The notes beneath the pieces are model-generated. The model was not told the DNA's origin. It saw nothing but the letters and a program-made list of their open reading frames with translations, and ran no database searches. 64,000 bases of DNA from Halolamina pelagica (GTDB lineage: Archaea; Halobacteriota; Halobacteria; Halobacteriales; Haloferacaceae). The translations under genes and the position numbers were made by a program. Positions 52,417-61,491 of the stretch are shown one piece after another. Location of the stretch: assembly GCF_001307315.1 (NCBI RefSeq), contig NZ_LGUC01000001.1, positions 2,046,001 through 2,110,000 of the forward strand. Reading direction: 5' to 3'. The number at the start of each line of letters is the position of its first letter. Positions within the stretch are counted from its first letter, which is position 1.

Positions 52417-52872
52417 ATGCTCGAACCCGGCGACGACGCACCCGAGTTCTCACTCCCGAACCAGAACGGCGAGGAAGTCTCGCTCGCGGCGCTGCCCGGC
52501 GAGTACACGGTGGTCTACTTCTACCCCCGCGCGGACACGCCTGGCTGTACCACCCAAGCCTGCTCGTTCCGCGACGACTGGGACACCTACGAGGCGGCCG
52601 GCATCTCCGTCGTCGGGATCAGCGACGACCCCGTCGAGGATCTCGCCGACTTCCGCGAGAAGTACGATCTCCCCTTCGATCTGCTCTCCGACGAGGACGG
52701 CGCGGTGTCGGCGGCGTACGACTCCTACGGCGAGAAGAACGTGTTCGGCAACGAGGTGATGGGCGTGTTCCGCAACACGTTCGTCGTCGACAGCGAGGGT
52801 GAGATCGTCGCCGTCTACGAGGGCGTCGACCCCGAGAACCACGCCGACGAGATCCTGGCGGACCTCGACTGA
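52417..52872 (+). CDS. bcp: Peroxiredoxin (BCP/PrxQ)
   Basis: A 151-residue thiol peroxidase. Peroxidatic Cys44 in YPRADTPGCTTQACSFRDDW with a nearby resolving Cys49 (the BCP subclass with a five-residue gap). Core: GDDAPEFSLPNQNGEEVSLAAL, VVGISDDPVEDLADFREKYDLPFDLLSDEDGAV, and RNTFVVDSEGEIVAVYEGV. Reduces hydrogen and organic peroxides using thioredoxin. ATG 52417. Ends three bases before the convergent EamA gene stop. Confidence 0.96.
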   Translation: MLEPGDDAPEFSLPNQNGEEVSLAALPGEYTVVYFYPRADTPGCTTQACSFRDDWDTYEAAGISVVGISDDPVEDLADFREKYDLPFDLLSDEDGAVSAAYDSYGEKNVFGNEVMGVFRNTFVVDSEGEIVAVYEGVDPENHADEILADLD

Positions 52873-52875
52873 GTG

Positions 52876-53831
52876 TCAGGCCGTCAGTTTGCCGAGCTCC
52901 GCACTCACGGCTTCGCGGTTCAGGACGAGGAAGCCGACGAGAATACAGCTGAAGCCGGCGATCGCCAGCGGCGGTAGCCGCTCGTCGAGCAGCGCCCACC
53001 CCGTGACCGACGCGACCGGCGGCACGGCGTAGCTGACGAGGTTGGCAGTGAACGGCCCGCGCCGCCGCATCAGCGTGAAGTACGCGCCGTAGCCCACCGA
53101 GCTCGCGACGACGCCGACGTACGCCACGGCGAGCAGCGTCCACTTCCCGGAGGGGACCATCGGCGACTCCCCCATCGCGAGGCTGGCGGCGTGGAGCATC
53201 AGTGCGCCGACGGCCATCGCCCAGCCGGTCGTCGGGAGGCTCGCCATCGGCGCCTCGATCCGGCGCAGCAGCACGCTCCCGGCGGCGACACCGATGACGG
53301 CACAGAACACCAGCGCCGCGCCGACACCGTCGGGGCCGAGCACCGCAAAGGCGGTCGAGAGGAACTCCGGCGCCTCGGCCGGCGCGGTGTTCGTCGCGGC
53401 CGGGTCAGGGCGGGCGATCAGGAGGACGCCGATCAGGCCCAGGCCGACGCCGACGGCGTCCCGAGCCGCGAAGCTCGTCCCCGAGAGCAGGAGGGCGGCG
53501 AAGCCGACGGTCAGCACGGGGTTGAGGCTGTAGACGACCGACGCGATCGAGCCGGAGGTGTAGAGCTGGCCGACGAAGAGGAAGAACACGTTGGCGAACA
53601 CGAGCAGGGCGGCGGCGACGAAGATAGCGTACCAGTCGGCCCGCACCTGTGGGCGGTCCAGCCGCCCGAGCGCCGCGAGCGCGACCAGCGTCACGACCGC
53701 ACCGATGTCGAACCGGAAGCCGCCGAACAGGATCGGGGGGATCGTCTCCAGCCCGACTTCGATGGCGGAGAAGCCCGCCCCCACGCGACAGCCAGCACCG
53801 CGAACAGCCCGGCGTCCTGGTAACGAGACAC
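52876..53831 (-). CDS. EamA/DMT-family permease (frameshifted as sequenced)
   Basis: Adding one base to the C5 run at 53778-53782 gives 318 residues starting from GTG at 53831: MSRYQDAGLFAVLAVAWGAG then FSAIEVGLETIPPILFGGFRFDIGAVV. Ten hydrophobic helices in two EamA repeats; second repeat has ALVFCAVIGVAAGSVLLRRIEAPMASLPTTGWAMAVGALMLH and VAYVGVVASSVGYGAYFTLMRR. Members export metabolites such as amino acids. Without the repair the ORF would start at an internal position and lose the first helix. The substrate is unknown. Confidence 0.85.
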
Positions 53832-53892
53832 GGCGGACCTCGTGGCGGCGGCGGCTTGAGCGTGTTCATCGCGGCCAGTTGCGTGGGCGGCC

Positions 53893-54117
53893 TCAGTGCA
53901 TGATCTTCTCGAACAGCGGATCGACGTACTCCCACTTGGCGTCCACGAGGAACGGCAGCGCGAACAGCACCAGCACCGTGAGGCCGCTCGCGATGTTCCC
54001 CGGCAGCCCGAACGTCGGAAGGATCGACCCCGCGAACGCGCCGGTGTGGGCGCCGGCGATGACGAACAGCAGTTGGCGGACTGAGCGGCGGCGACGGTCG
54101 CTGGGCGTCGACTCCAT
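53893..54117 (-). CDS. Small two-helix membrane protein
   Basis: A 74-residue protein with basic leader MESTPSDRRRRSVRQLL and two hydrophobic helices (LLFVIAGAHTGAFAGSILPTF, NIASGLTVLVLFALPFLVD), then KWEYVDPLFEKIMH. The sequence is haloarchaea-like, but no named family is recognised. It lies between the EamA gene and idsA on the same strand, 46 bases from the latter; co-transcription is possible. Confidence 0.7.
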   Translation of the reverse strand: MESTPSDRRRRSVRQLLFVIAGAHTGAFAGSILPTFGLPGNIASGLTVLVLFALPFLVDAKWEYVDPLFEKIMH

Positions 54118-54163
54118 GGGCGCTCGTCGCCGTGGGTCCGTAAAAATCGATGCGGCTCGGGGC

Positions 54164-55210
54164 TCAGTAGCCCCGGTTGATCAGGTAGTCAGCCAGATCC
54201 GCGAGCAGGTGGCTCGCCTGATTGTCCGGCAGCACGTCGAGATGCTCCTTCGAGCGGGCGGTCAGCTCCTCGGCCTTCGACCGGGCGTACTCGATGCTGC
54301 CCGCGTCTTCGAGCGTCGCCACGGCGTCGGCGACCTCCGTCTCGGTCAGCTCGTCGGCGGTCTCGGCGTCGACGAGGCCGTCCACGTCGACGCCCTGCTG
54401 GCGCGCGTGGAGCGTGATCAGCGTCTCCTTCTCGCCGACGAGGTCCGAGCCGCGCTGCTTGCCCAGCTCCTCGCTGGGCACCGTGAGGTCGAGCACGTCG
54501 TCCTGGATCTGGAACGCGCGCCCGGAGTCGATGCCGTACTGTCGTAGCGCCTCGACGGTGTCGTCGTCGGCGCCGAGCAGGATGGCGGGGATGGCCGCGG
54601 AGGCGCCGTACAGCACGGCGGTTTTGAGTTCGACCATCTCCAGATACTCCTCGGGCAACACGCCGTGACGGTTCTCGAACTCCACGTCCAGCGCCTGCCC
54701 CTCGCAGATCTCCGTACAGGTGCGCGCGAGGCGGTTGGTGGCGGCGACGGAGAGTTCGGGCTGGCTCCCGGTGTCGGTCATGAACTCGAACGCCTTGGCG
54801 TACAGCGTGTCGCCCGCGAGGATCGCCGTCGCCTCGTCGTACTCGCGGTGGACCGCCGGCACGCCGCGCCGGAGGTCGTCGTCGTCCATGATGTCGTCGT
54901 GGATCAGCGTGAACGACTGGATCACCTCGATACTGACGGCGGCCCGCAGCAGGTCGACGTTGCCGTCGAACAGCGCCGGGAACTCGCGGTAGTCGGCGCT
55001 GCCAGGCTCCACGTCGGCGAGTGCCTCGCCGACCAGGAGACACACCGTCGGCCGGAGGCGCTTCCCGCCGGCGTCGAGGAGGTAGCGAGACGCCTCGTAC
55101 AGCCGTTCGGGCTCCTGGATCGGGAGCTCCTCGGTGATCGCGTCGTTGACCCGCTCGCGGCGCTGTGTCACCGCGGCGAGCAGCCGTTCGACCGTCGCTT
55201 CGTCGCTCAT
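54164..55210 (-). CDS. idsA: Geranylgeranyl/farnesyl diphosphate synthase
   Basis: A 348-residue polyprenyl synthetase making the C15/C20 isoprenoid precursors for archaeal ether lipids. First Asp-rich motif: FTLIHDDIMDDDDL (Asp105, Asp106, Asp109); second: QIQDDVLDLTVPSEELGKQRGSD. GKRLRPTVCLLVGEAL and the AILAGDTLYAKAFE block are also characteristic. ATG 55210 lies two bases after the RNase J stop (TAA at 55213-55215), an arrangement conserved in haloarchaea and suggesting one transcript. Confidence 0.96.
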   Translation of the reverse strand: MSDEATVERLLAAVTQRRERVNDAITEELPIQEPERLYEASRYLLDAGGKRLRPTVCLLVGEALADVEPGSADYREFPALFDGNVDLLRAAVSIEVIQSFTLIHDDIMDDDDLRRGVPAVHREYDEATAILAGDTLYAKAFEFMTDTGSQPELSVAATNRLARTCTEICEGQALDVEFENRHGVLPEEYLEMVELKTAVLYGASAAIPAILLGADDDTVEALRQYGIDSGRAFQIQDDVLDLTVPSEELGKQRGSDLVGEKETLITLHARQQGVDVDGLVDAETADELTETEVADAVATLEDAGSIEYARSKAEELTARSKEHLDVLPDNQASHLLADLADYLINRGY

Positions 55211-55212
55211 CG

Positions 55213-56554
55213 TTACTCAGTCAGCGTGTGGACCGTGCCGTTCCGGGAGAGGTGGACGTCGTCGCCCAGGCTGTACCCCTCGGACTCACAGAGGTCGACA
55301 TACTTCGCCAGGTTCTGGAGGTTCTGGTGGGCCGGGATCACGTTCTCGGGCTGGAGCGCCTCCAGCATCTGGTAGTGGCCCTCCTGGCTCAGGTGGCCCG
55401 AAACGTGGATGTCGTCGTAGATGTGCGCGCCCTGCATCCGGAGCAGCTGCTCGGACTGGTAGCGCTGGCCCTCGTTGGTCGGCTCCGGGATGACCCGGGC
55501 GCTGAAGATGACCTTGTCGCCGTCCTCGATGTCGTAGGGGTCTCGCCGCGACCCATCCGGGTGAGCATCGCGCGGGGCTCGCCCTGGTGGCCGGTGACAA
55601 TGGGGAGGTAGTTCTCCTTGCCCTCCTTCATGATCCGCTTGAACGTGCGGTCGACGGACTTGCGGTGGCCGTACATCCCGAGGTCGTCCGGGAAGTCGAC
55701 GAAGCCGAGGCGCTCGGCCGTGCCGGAGTACTTCTCCATCGAGCGACCGAGCAGCACCGGCTCGCGGCCGATCTCCTCGGCGAACTCGACGAGGCTCTTC
55801 ACGCGGGCGATGTGGCTGGAGAAGGTGGTGGCGACGATGCCGCCGTCGTAGTCCTCCAGACTCATCATCACGTCACGCAGGTGCTCGCGGGCGACGCGCT
55901 CGGAGGGCGTCCGGCCCTTCTTCGAGGCGTTGGTACAGTCCTCGATGTATGCGAGGACGCCCTCCTCCCGGCTGATCTCGCGGAACCGGTCCATGTCGAT
56001 CGGGTCGCCGATGACCGGCGTGTGGTCCATGCGCTTGTCCAGCCCGTACACCACGGCGCCTTCGGGGTGTGGAGGACGGGGTTGATCGCGTCGATGATGG
56101 AGTGGGTGACGTTGACGAACTCGAGTTCGGTGTCGTCGCCGATCTGCATCGTCTCGCCCGGATCCATCTTGATCAGGTCGTTGTCGACCTGGAACTTGGA
56201 CTCGCCCTGGATCTGCTGTTTGACCAGTTCGATGGTGAACGGCGCCGAGACGATCGGCGCGTCGTAACGGTGTGCGAGCTTCGAGATGGCGCCGATGTGG
56301 TCGAGGTGACCGTGCGTCGGCACGATGGCCTGCACGTCGCCCTCGATCTCGGACATCACGCGGTCGTCCGGGATGGCACCCATGTCGATCAGGTCGAGGC
56401 TGTGCATCTGCTCGGTCTCGACGTTGTCGTGGATCAGGACCTTACTCAGGTTCAGGCCCATGTCGAAGATGACCACGTCCTGTCCCGCGCGGACCGCGGT
56501 ACACTGTCTACCGACCTCTTCGTAGCCGCCGATTGTTGCGATTTCGACTTCCAT
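55213..56554 (-). CDS. rnj: Ribonuclease J (archaeal; two frameshifts as sequenced)
   Basis: Repairing one base at each G4 run, 56064-56067 and 55537-55540, gives a 447-residue 5'-exonuclease/endonuclease of the metallo-beta-lactamase/beta-CASP family. Metal motif: [17 protein letters not shown] (HGHLDH at residues 81-86). Others: [48 protein letters not shown], and the C-terminal [28 protein letters not shown]. It degrades or trims RNA from the 5' end. ATG 56554 ([10 protein letters not shown]). Neighbour idsA follows on the same strand. Confidence 0.94.
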
Positions 56555-56787
56555 GGTTGGATGCACTCAAAGCCACGTTTGTGGCGGTGTGCGTACTGAA
56601 ACAGCCGCGAGTTTGGGGGTCGTGGACCCCGGCGTCTTACAGCGCGTCGGTCACCGATCCCCGCAACGCCTCGCTGGCGTTTACCCGCGGGATGTTCTTA
56701 CCCGTCCTTCTGGGCCAGGGGGTAAAAATGGCGCGGGTCCACCGTCGACGGCTCGGCCGGGCGTCGGCGACGCCCGCAGACACCGCC

Positions 56788-57881
56788 TCAGACTCCGAAC
56801 ACCGAACGCAGCAGATCTCGCGTCCCCGGGCCGAGACCGACGGCGCTGACCGCGATCAACAGAAGCGTCGTGTACCGCGGCGTCTCCTCGACCAGTTCGG
56901 GTTCGAACACCCAGATCAGGAACGTCGCCGCCGCCATCTTCACGACCAGGAACGGCCACGCGGCGCCGAAGAGATCGACGATGAACCGGTTCGCGGGGTG
57001 TTTGGGGGTCAGGTTGTACGGGACGCCGAGCGCCATCAGGTAGTCGAGTCCGATCACGTTCGCCGCGCCGTCGACGGCGTGAGCGACGAGCACCATCGCG
57101 CCGGCCAACCCGGTCCCCTCGTTGATCTTCGGGGCGAACGCCTCGATGGCGTACCACGTCCCGGCCGCGGCGGCCGCACTGAGGCCGACCATCGCGAGTA
57201 GCACCAGCGGGTAGAACGTCACCTGCGGCTCGGTCGCCGCCAGCATCGTGAGGTACGCGACGGAGGCGAGGAAGGCGAGGCTCCCCATCGCCGTCAACGG
57301 ACGCACGTAGTCGTCGACGTAGCCGCGCCGCGACAGCCAGAGCGCGAGGAGGATGCTCCCGAGTGCGATCACGAAGATCGTGACGTAGATCGTCGGACTG
57401 ATCAGCAGCGTGTTCAGCGGGTAGTCGAACCAGCTGTCGCCGATCGCGTTGTGGGCGTCTTCGACGGTTCGGAGCGCGCCGCCGAGGAACATGAACGGCA
57501 CCATCGCCCAGAACAGCCCGCGGTCCTCGCCGATGTTCAGGTACTCGAGCAGCAGCACGACGCCGGTGATCGTGATCAGCAGCGCGACGATGTAGCCGAT
57601 CTCGCTGACCACGGTGTAGCCGGGCTCGGCGACGGGCTCGGCGGCCGCCTGACAGGCCGAGGAGCTGTAGAGGTACTCGACCGTGCTGCCGGGCCGGACC
57701 GCACAGACCGCGTTGTGGGCGTCGGCCTGCACTGGCCCCAGAAGTAGTGCCAGACGAAGCCGTCGTACACCGTCTCGGGGAACAGGATCGAACCCCCGAT
57801 GAGGGCAGCCAGAAGCGTCCCGACGACCGCAGCCCAGGCTCGTGCTGGGTTCTCGGCGGCGCGCTCGCGGAGGGAGAACAT
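56788..57881 (-). CDS. DUF63 membrane protein (frameshifted as sequenced)
   Basis: One C added to the C4 run at 57736-57739 gives 364 residues with eight or more hydrophobic helices. The N-terminal part [16 protein letters not shown] then [25 protein letters not shown] matches DUF63, an archaeal family whose conserved core includes HxFxGPVxADA. Helices include [38 protein letters not shown] and [23 protein letters not shown]. Function unknown. The following spacer (56555-56787) holds the RNase J promoter and no gene. Confidence 0.85.
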
Positions 57882-57966
57882 ACCCCAACAGCACACAGCG
57901 CGGGGCTTCAGGGTTGCGGTATCCCCGACCAGTAACGTTACTCCGGGCGGCGCCGCCACCGTCGAT

Positions 57967-58334
57967 ATGGTCACGCCGACACCGATGTTCGTCGCCGCCG
58001 GCGTCGTACTGGCCGGGCTCGTCGTTTACGTCGCCTACCGGAAGGGAGAGCGGACGGAATCCGGCAGGCGCAGCGGGCAGCCTCTCGCGAGGCCCACGAG
58101 AACGCGACCGACCGCGAGCCACCCGTCGAGATCGGCGAGCGAGTCACGCTCGGCATCAAGGAGTTCAACGCCCACCACTCCGGCGAACGCGTGGCGGTCT
58201 GCAAACGGGAGGGGTTCGTCATCTTCGTCGACGGCGTCCCCGAGCGCGCCGACGTGGGCGACGTGGTCGACGCGGAGATCGTCTCGTTCGGTCCGGACCG
58301 CAACTCCGCGGAGGCTGAGTACGTCGGCAACTGA
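57967..58334 (+). CDS. Membrane-anchored TRAM-domain protein (frameshifted as sequenced)
   Basis: One missing G/C near 58040-58090 separates the two parts; repaired, the protein has 122 residues. The N-terminal part is a membrane helix, [28 protein letters not shown]. The C-terminal TRAM domain is [57 protein letters not shown], an OB-like RNA/tRNA-binding fold. The anchor is unusual for stand-alone TRAM proteins and could tether RNA handling to the membrane. Family assignment of the TRAM part is good; the role is unknown. It is divergent from DUF63. Confidence 0.82.
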
Positions 58335-58343
58335 GTCCGTCGG

Positions 58344-58793
58344 TCAGATGGGCAGGCCGTCGGCCTCGTAGTCGGTGCCGAGGACGATCATCGTCTGGGA
58401 GCGGGTGAACCCCTCGGTGTCGGCGATGTGGTCGAACATCAAATCCCGGAGCGCGTCGGTGTCCTCGGCGTGGAGTCGCACCATCACGTCCCACTGCCCC
58501 GTGGTCAGGTGGACCTCCTGCACCTCGGCGAGGCCGGCCAGATGCGCGAGCGCCTCCTCCTCCCGGCCCTGTTCGGTCCGAAGCCCGACGAACGCGCTCA
58601 CGCCGTAGCCGACCGCCCGGGCGTTGACCTTGGCGTGGTACCCCTCGATGACCCCTGCGTCCTCCATGCGGTTCACCCGATCGTGGACGGTCGCGCTGGA
58701 CATGTCGATCCGGCGCGCCACCTCGCTGAACGGCGTCCGGGCGTCCTCCTGGAGGATGCGGAGGATCTGCCGGTCCGTGTCGTCGAGTTCCAT
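58344..58793 (-). CDS. Lrp/AsnC-family transcriptional regulator
   Basis: A 149-residue regulator. HTH: MELDDTDRQILRILQEDARTPFSEVARRIDMSSATVHDRVNRMEDAGVIEGY (residues 1-53). The ligand/RAM domain follows: VSAFVGLRTEQGREEEALAHLAGLAEVQEVHLTTGQWDVMVRLHAEDTDALRDLMFDHIADTEGF. The TGQWDVMVRL pattern is diagnostic. Ligand and targets are unknown. It converges with the TRAM gene, 9 bases apart, and ends its own spacer toward the IMPase-family gene. Confidence 0.94.
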   Translation of the reverse strand: MELDDTDRQILRILQEDARTPFSEVARRIDMSSATVHDRVNRMEDAGVIEGYHAKVNARAVGYGVSAFVGLRTEQGREEEALAHLAGLAEVQEVHLTTGQWDVMVRLHAEDTDALRDLMFDHIADTEGFTRSQTMIVLGTDYEADGLPI

Positions 58794-58860
58794 ACCCGGA
58801 GGTGAGAGGTGGGGCCTCTTTGGGGTTGCGGCTGTCGCGGCGGCGACGGGGAAAACCGGA

Positions 58861-59679
58861 TTACTGCTCGGCGTCGATCTCCTGGGCCGCGTCCAGCAGC
58901 ACGTCGTGGAGTTCGCCGTTCGAGACGACCAGTCCGCGGGCGTCGTGGTGCCACGGCTCGCCCCGGAGATCCGTCACCGTGCCGCCGGCCTGTCGGACGA
59001 GGTGGACGCCGGCGATCGTGTCCCACGGCTTCGTCTGGACGTTGGTGATCACGCCCTCGACGGCGCCGGCGGCGACCATCGCGAGTGCGGCCTGTGCGCT
59101 CCCGGGCCGGCGGAGATCACCGAACCGGGAGACGATGGCCTCGCAGGCGCGGGCGTACTCGTCGCGGCGCGCCTGTGGCCACCAGACCGTCGGGATCACG
59201 GCGGCGCGCTCGGGGTCCGCGACCGTCGAGACCGAGATCTCGGCGCCGTTCCGGTAGGCCGCCTCGCTGTCGGCGGTGTACACGTCGTCGAGTGCGGGTA
59301 GGACGTTACAGGCCGCGACAGGCTCGCCGTCGACGACGCAGGCGACCGCAGTCGCCCAGGTCGTCAGCTCCCGGACGAAGCTGTTAGTGCCGTCGATGGG
59401 GTCGACGACCCAGGCGGGCCCCGCACTCGGCACCTGCTTCAGCGCCTCACCCTCCTCGCCGACGAACGGTTCCGCTGGATGCTCCGCGCGGATGGCCGTC
59501 TCGACCGCCCGCTGGGCCGCGCGGTCGGCCTCCGTCACCACGTCCGTCTTCCCGTCTTTCGTCTCCACCGCGACGCCGGTGCGGAAGAACTCCGCGGCGA
59601 CCTCGCCGCCCGCCACCGCCGCACTGTGAACCAACGCGGCGCGGCTGGTCGCTGCGTGCTCGTGCATGGCTTTCGACAT
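58861..59679 (-). CDS. Inositol monophosphatase/FBPase-family phosphatase
   Basis: A 272-residue metal-dependent phosphatase. Motif one: FVGEEGEAL (Glu75/Glu76 region); motif two WVVDPIDGTNSFVREL (residues 90-105); motif three: KPWDTIAGVHLVRQAGGTV. These form the Mg-dependent Li-sensitive site shared by inositol-1-phosphatases and archaeal FBPase/IMPase. The substrate (inositol phosphate or fructose bisphosphate) is undecided; the absence of an FBPase-specific loop leaves it open. ATG 59679 is preferred over the long N-terminal extension. It is divergent from the CBS protein, 184 bases apart. Confidence 0.92.
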   Translation of the reverse strand: MSKAMHEHAATSRAALVHSAAVAGGEVAAEFFRTGVAVETKDGKTDVVTEADRAAQRAVETAIRAEHPAEPFVGEEGEALKQVPSAGPAWVVDPIDGTNSFVRELTTWATAVACVVDGEPVAACNVLPALDDVYTADSEAAYRNGAEISVSTVADPERAAVIPTVWWPQARRDEYARACEAIVSRFGDLRRPGSAQAALAMVAAGAVEGVITNVQTKPWDTIAGVHLVRQAGGTVTDLRGEPWHHDARGLVVSNGELHDVLLDAAQEIDAEQ

Positions 59680-59862
59680 CTGTGAGCCAGCCCCAAGAAC
59701 GCTCGGGTCCTGCCTAGTGACGAACTGTCGGTAGGTCGATATCGGTGTGGGGTCCCCGTTCGACCGGTTCCAGGCCTCCAGCGGGCGGTGCAGGTGAAAA
59801 TCCCGGATACTGGGACGCGGCGACAAGCTTCAAGGCCTCGCCGCGGGAATCAATACGTGTCT

Positions 59863-61022
59863 ATGGACATCTCTGATATCGCTGTCAAGGAGTTTGTCGA
59901 GGTCGAGGCCGACACCCGGGTTGCGAAGGTGCGGTCGCTGTTCGAGCGGGAGAACCCGAAGGGGATCGTCGTCATGGACGACGGCGACTGTATCGGCGTC
60001 ATCCGTGAGAAACAGCTGATCCAGTCTCACGTCGAAGACGACACCAAAGCTGGGGCGATCGTCCGCTCCTCCCGCAGCGGCGGGAGTCCGCCGAACGTGC
60101 GGCGCTACGACGACGTCCGCGAAGTCAGCCGGGTGCTCGTCGAGGGCGACGTGAAGATCGCGCCCGTTTACGAGGGGAGAACCTCTGGGGCGTCGTGACC
60201 GCCGACGACATCCTCCGCGCAGTCCACGAGAACCTCAAGGCGATCACGGTCGGCGACATCGCCTCCGAGTCCATCGTCACCGTGACCGAGGACGACCACG
60301 TCGGGAAGGCGATCAACCGCCTTCGGGAGAACGGCATCTCCCGGCTCCCGGTCACCAACGAGAGTGGGGGACTCACCGGCATCGTCACGACCAACGACAT
60401 CGTCGACTTCGCGGTCCGTGACGAGGAGCGCCAGGGCGAGGGCGACCGCCGCGGCGAACTCGACCGGATGCTCGACATCCCCGCGTACGACCTGATGTCG
60501 AGCCCGGTCCAGACGATCACCGCCGGCGAGACCGTCGACGAGGCGGTGTCGGTCATGTTCGAGAACGGTATCTCCGGGCTGGTCGTGACGGCGACGCCCG
60601 ACGGCTCGGAGATCGAGGGCGTCATCACCAAGACCGACGTGCTGCGTGCGCTGACGCACACCGAGGAGGAGTCGATGGACGTCCAGATCACGAACGTCAA
60701 TCTGCTGGACGTGCTCACTCGGGAGGACATCGTCGCCGACATCACCAGCGTCGCCGACAAGTTCCAGGAGATGAACGTGCTCCACGCCCACGTGCGCTTC
60801 ACCCAGCACAAGGAGAAGCTCCGTGGGACGCCGCTGCTGCGCTGTCAGATCCGCCTGCGGACGACGCAGGGCCAGGTCGCCGGCTCCGGCGAAGGGTACG
60901 GCGCCGAGCACGCCTTCCACGTCGCGCTCGACCGACTGGAGCGTAACGTCCTCGAACTCAAAGGTGTGAAAGCCGACGAGGAGTACCGCGGCCAGCTGAT
61001 GCGGAAGCTGAACGAACTGTAG
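59863..61022 (+). CDS. Four-CBS-domain protein with HPF-like C-terminal domain (frameshifted as sequenced)
   Basis: A 386-residue protein after adding one G to the G4 run at 60174-60177. Residues 1-265 hold four CBS repeats (KGIVVMDDGDCIGVIREKQL, DVKIAPVYEGENLWGVVTADDIL, GISRLPVTNESGGLTGIVTTNDIVDF, GISGLVVTATPDGSEIEGVITKTDVL). The C-terminus (about 272-386) reads HAHVRFTQHKEKLRGTPLLRCQIRLRTTQG then GSGEGYGAEHAFHVALDRLERNVLELKG, resembling the beta-alpha-beta-beta-beta-alpha HPF/RaiA (S30AE) fold. Such a fusion would let nucleotide-sensing CBS domains control ribosome hibernation; this role is inferred. It starts at ATG 59863 downstream of an AT-poor promoter and is followed by a decayed small gene. 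Confidence 0.85.
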
Positions 61023-61113
61023 AGAGGTGCCGACCCACCGCTGACGAACCGCCTCCTTTTTTCCCGACCCGTATGGTCGTAACCCGGCGTGTCTCGTCGA
61101 GGATTTCTCCCCG

Positions 61114-61491
61114 ATGTGGCGTGCTGCTCTATCGGGTGCCCTCGTTGGAACGATGCTGCTTCCGCTCGGAATCGCGTTTGTCGGTACCGCGCCGGACCTG
61201 CTGTTCTGGGCGTGCCGTTCGTCGCTGGCGCTGTCGCCGGCTTCGTGGCACCGAGATTGACGCCTACGCGAGGAGGACGGGCCGGCGCCGTCACCGCGCT
61301 CCCGTTCCTCCTCGTGCTCCTGTTCTTGTTCGGCCGGAGTCTGCTCTCGGGGCCCACGTCGAGACTCGCGTAGTCGCCGCCGCATTGGGATACGTCGCCT
61401 TCGGTGTCGACCTCGGCTACCTCGCCGGCGGACCGGCGCCGGAATCGGCGGCTGGCTGGCGGTCCAGTTCGGCAGCAAAGGGCCCGCTTAG
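61114..61491 (+). pseudogene. Small multi-helix membrane protein (three frameshifts as sequenced)
   Basis: Adding one G at each of 61208-61210, 61349-61352 and 61441-61442 gives a continuous 126-residue protein: MWRAALSGALVGTMLLPLG, FVAGAVAGFVAPRLTPTRGGRAGAVTALPFLLVLLFLFG, then ALGYVAFGVDLGYLAGG and GIGGWLAVQFGSKGPA. The Gly/Ala-rich helices and the RGGRAGA loop resemble DUF5518-type haloarchaeal membrane proteins (inferred). Three breaks in 126 codons could be artefact or true decay. The end overlaps the radB stop by a few bases on the opposite strand. Confidence 0.55.

Noticed and set aside
1695-60177. Programmed ribosomal frameshifting as the general explanation of the breaks
   Set aside because: The sites share only G/C runs, affect unrelated genes and always need one added base; no slippery heptamer plus structure is common to them.
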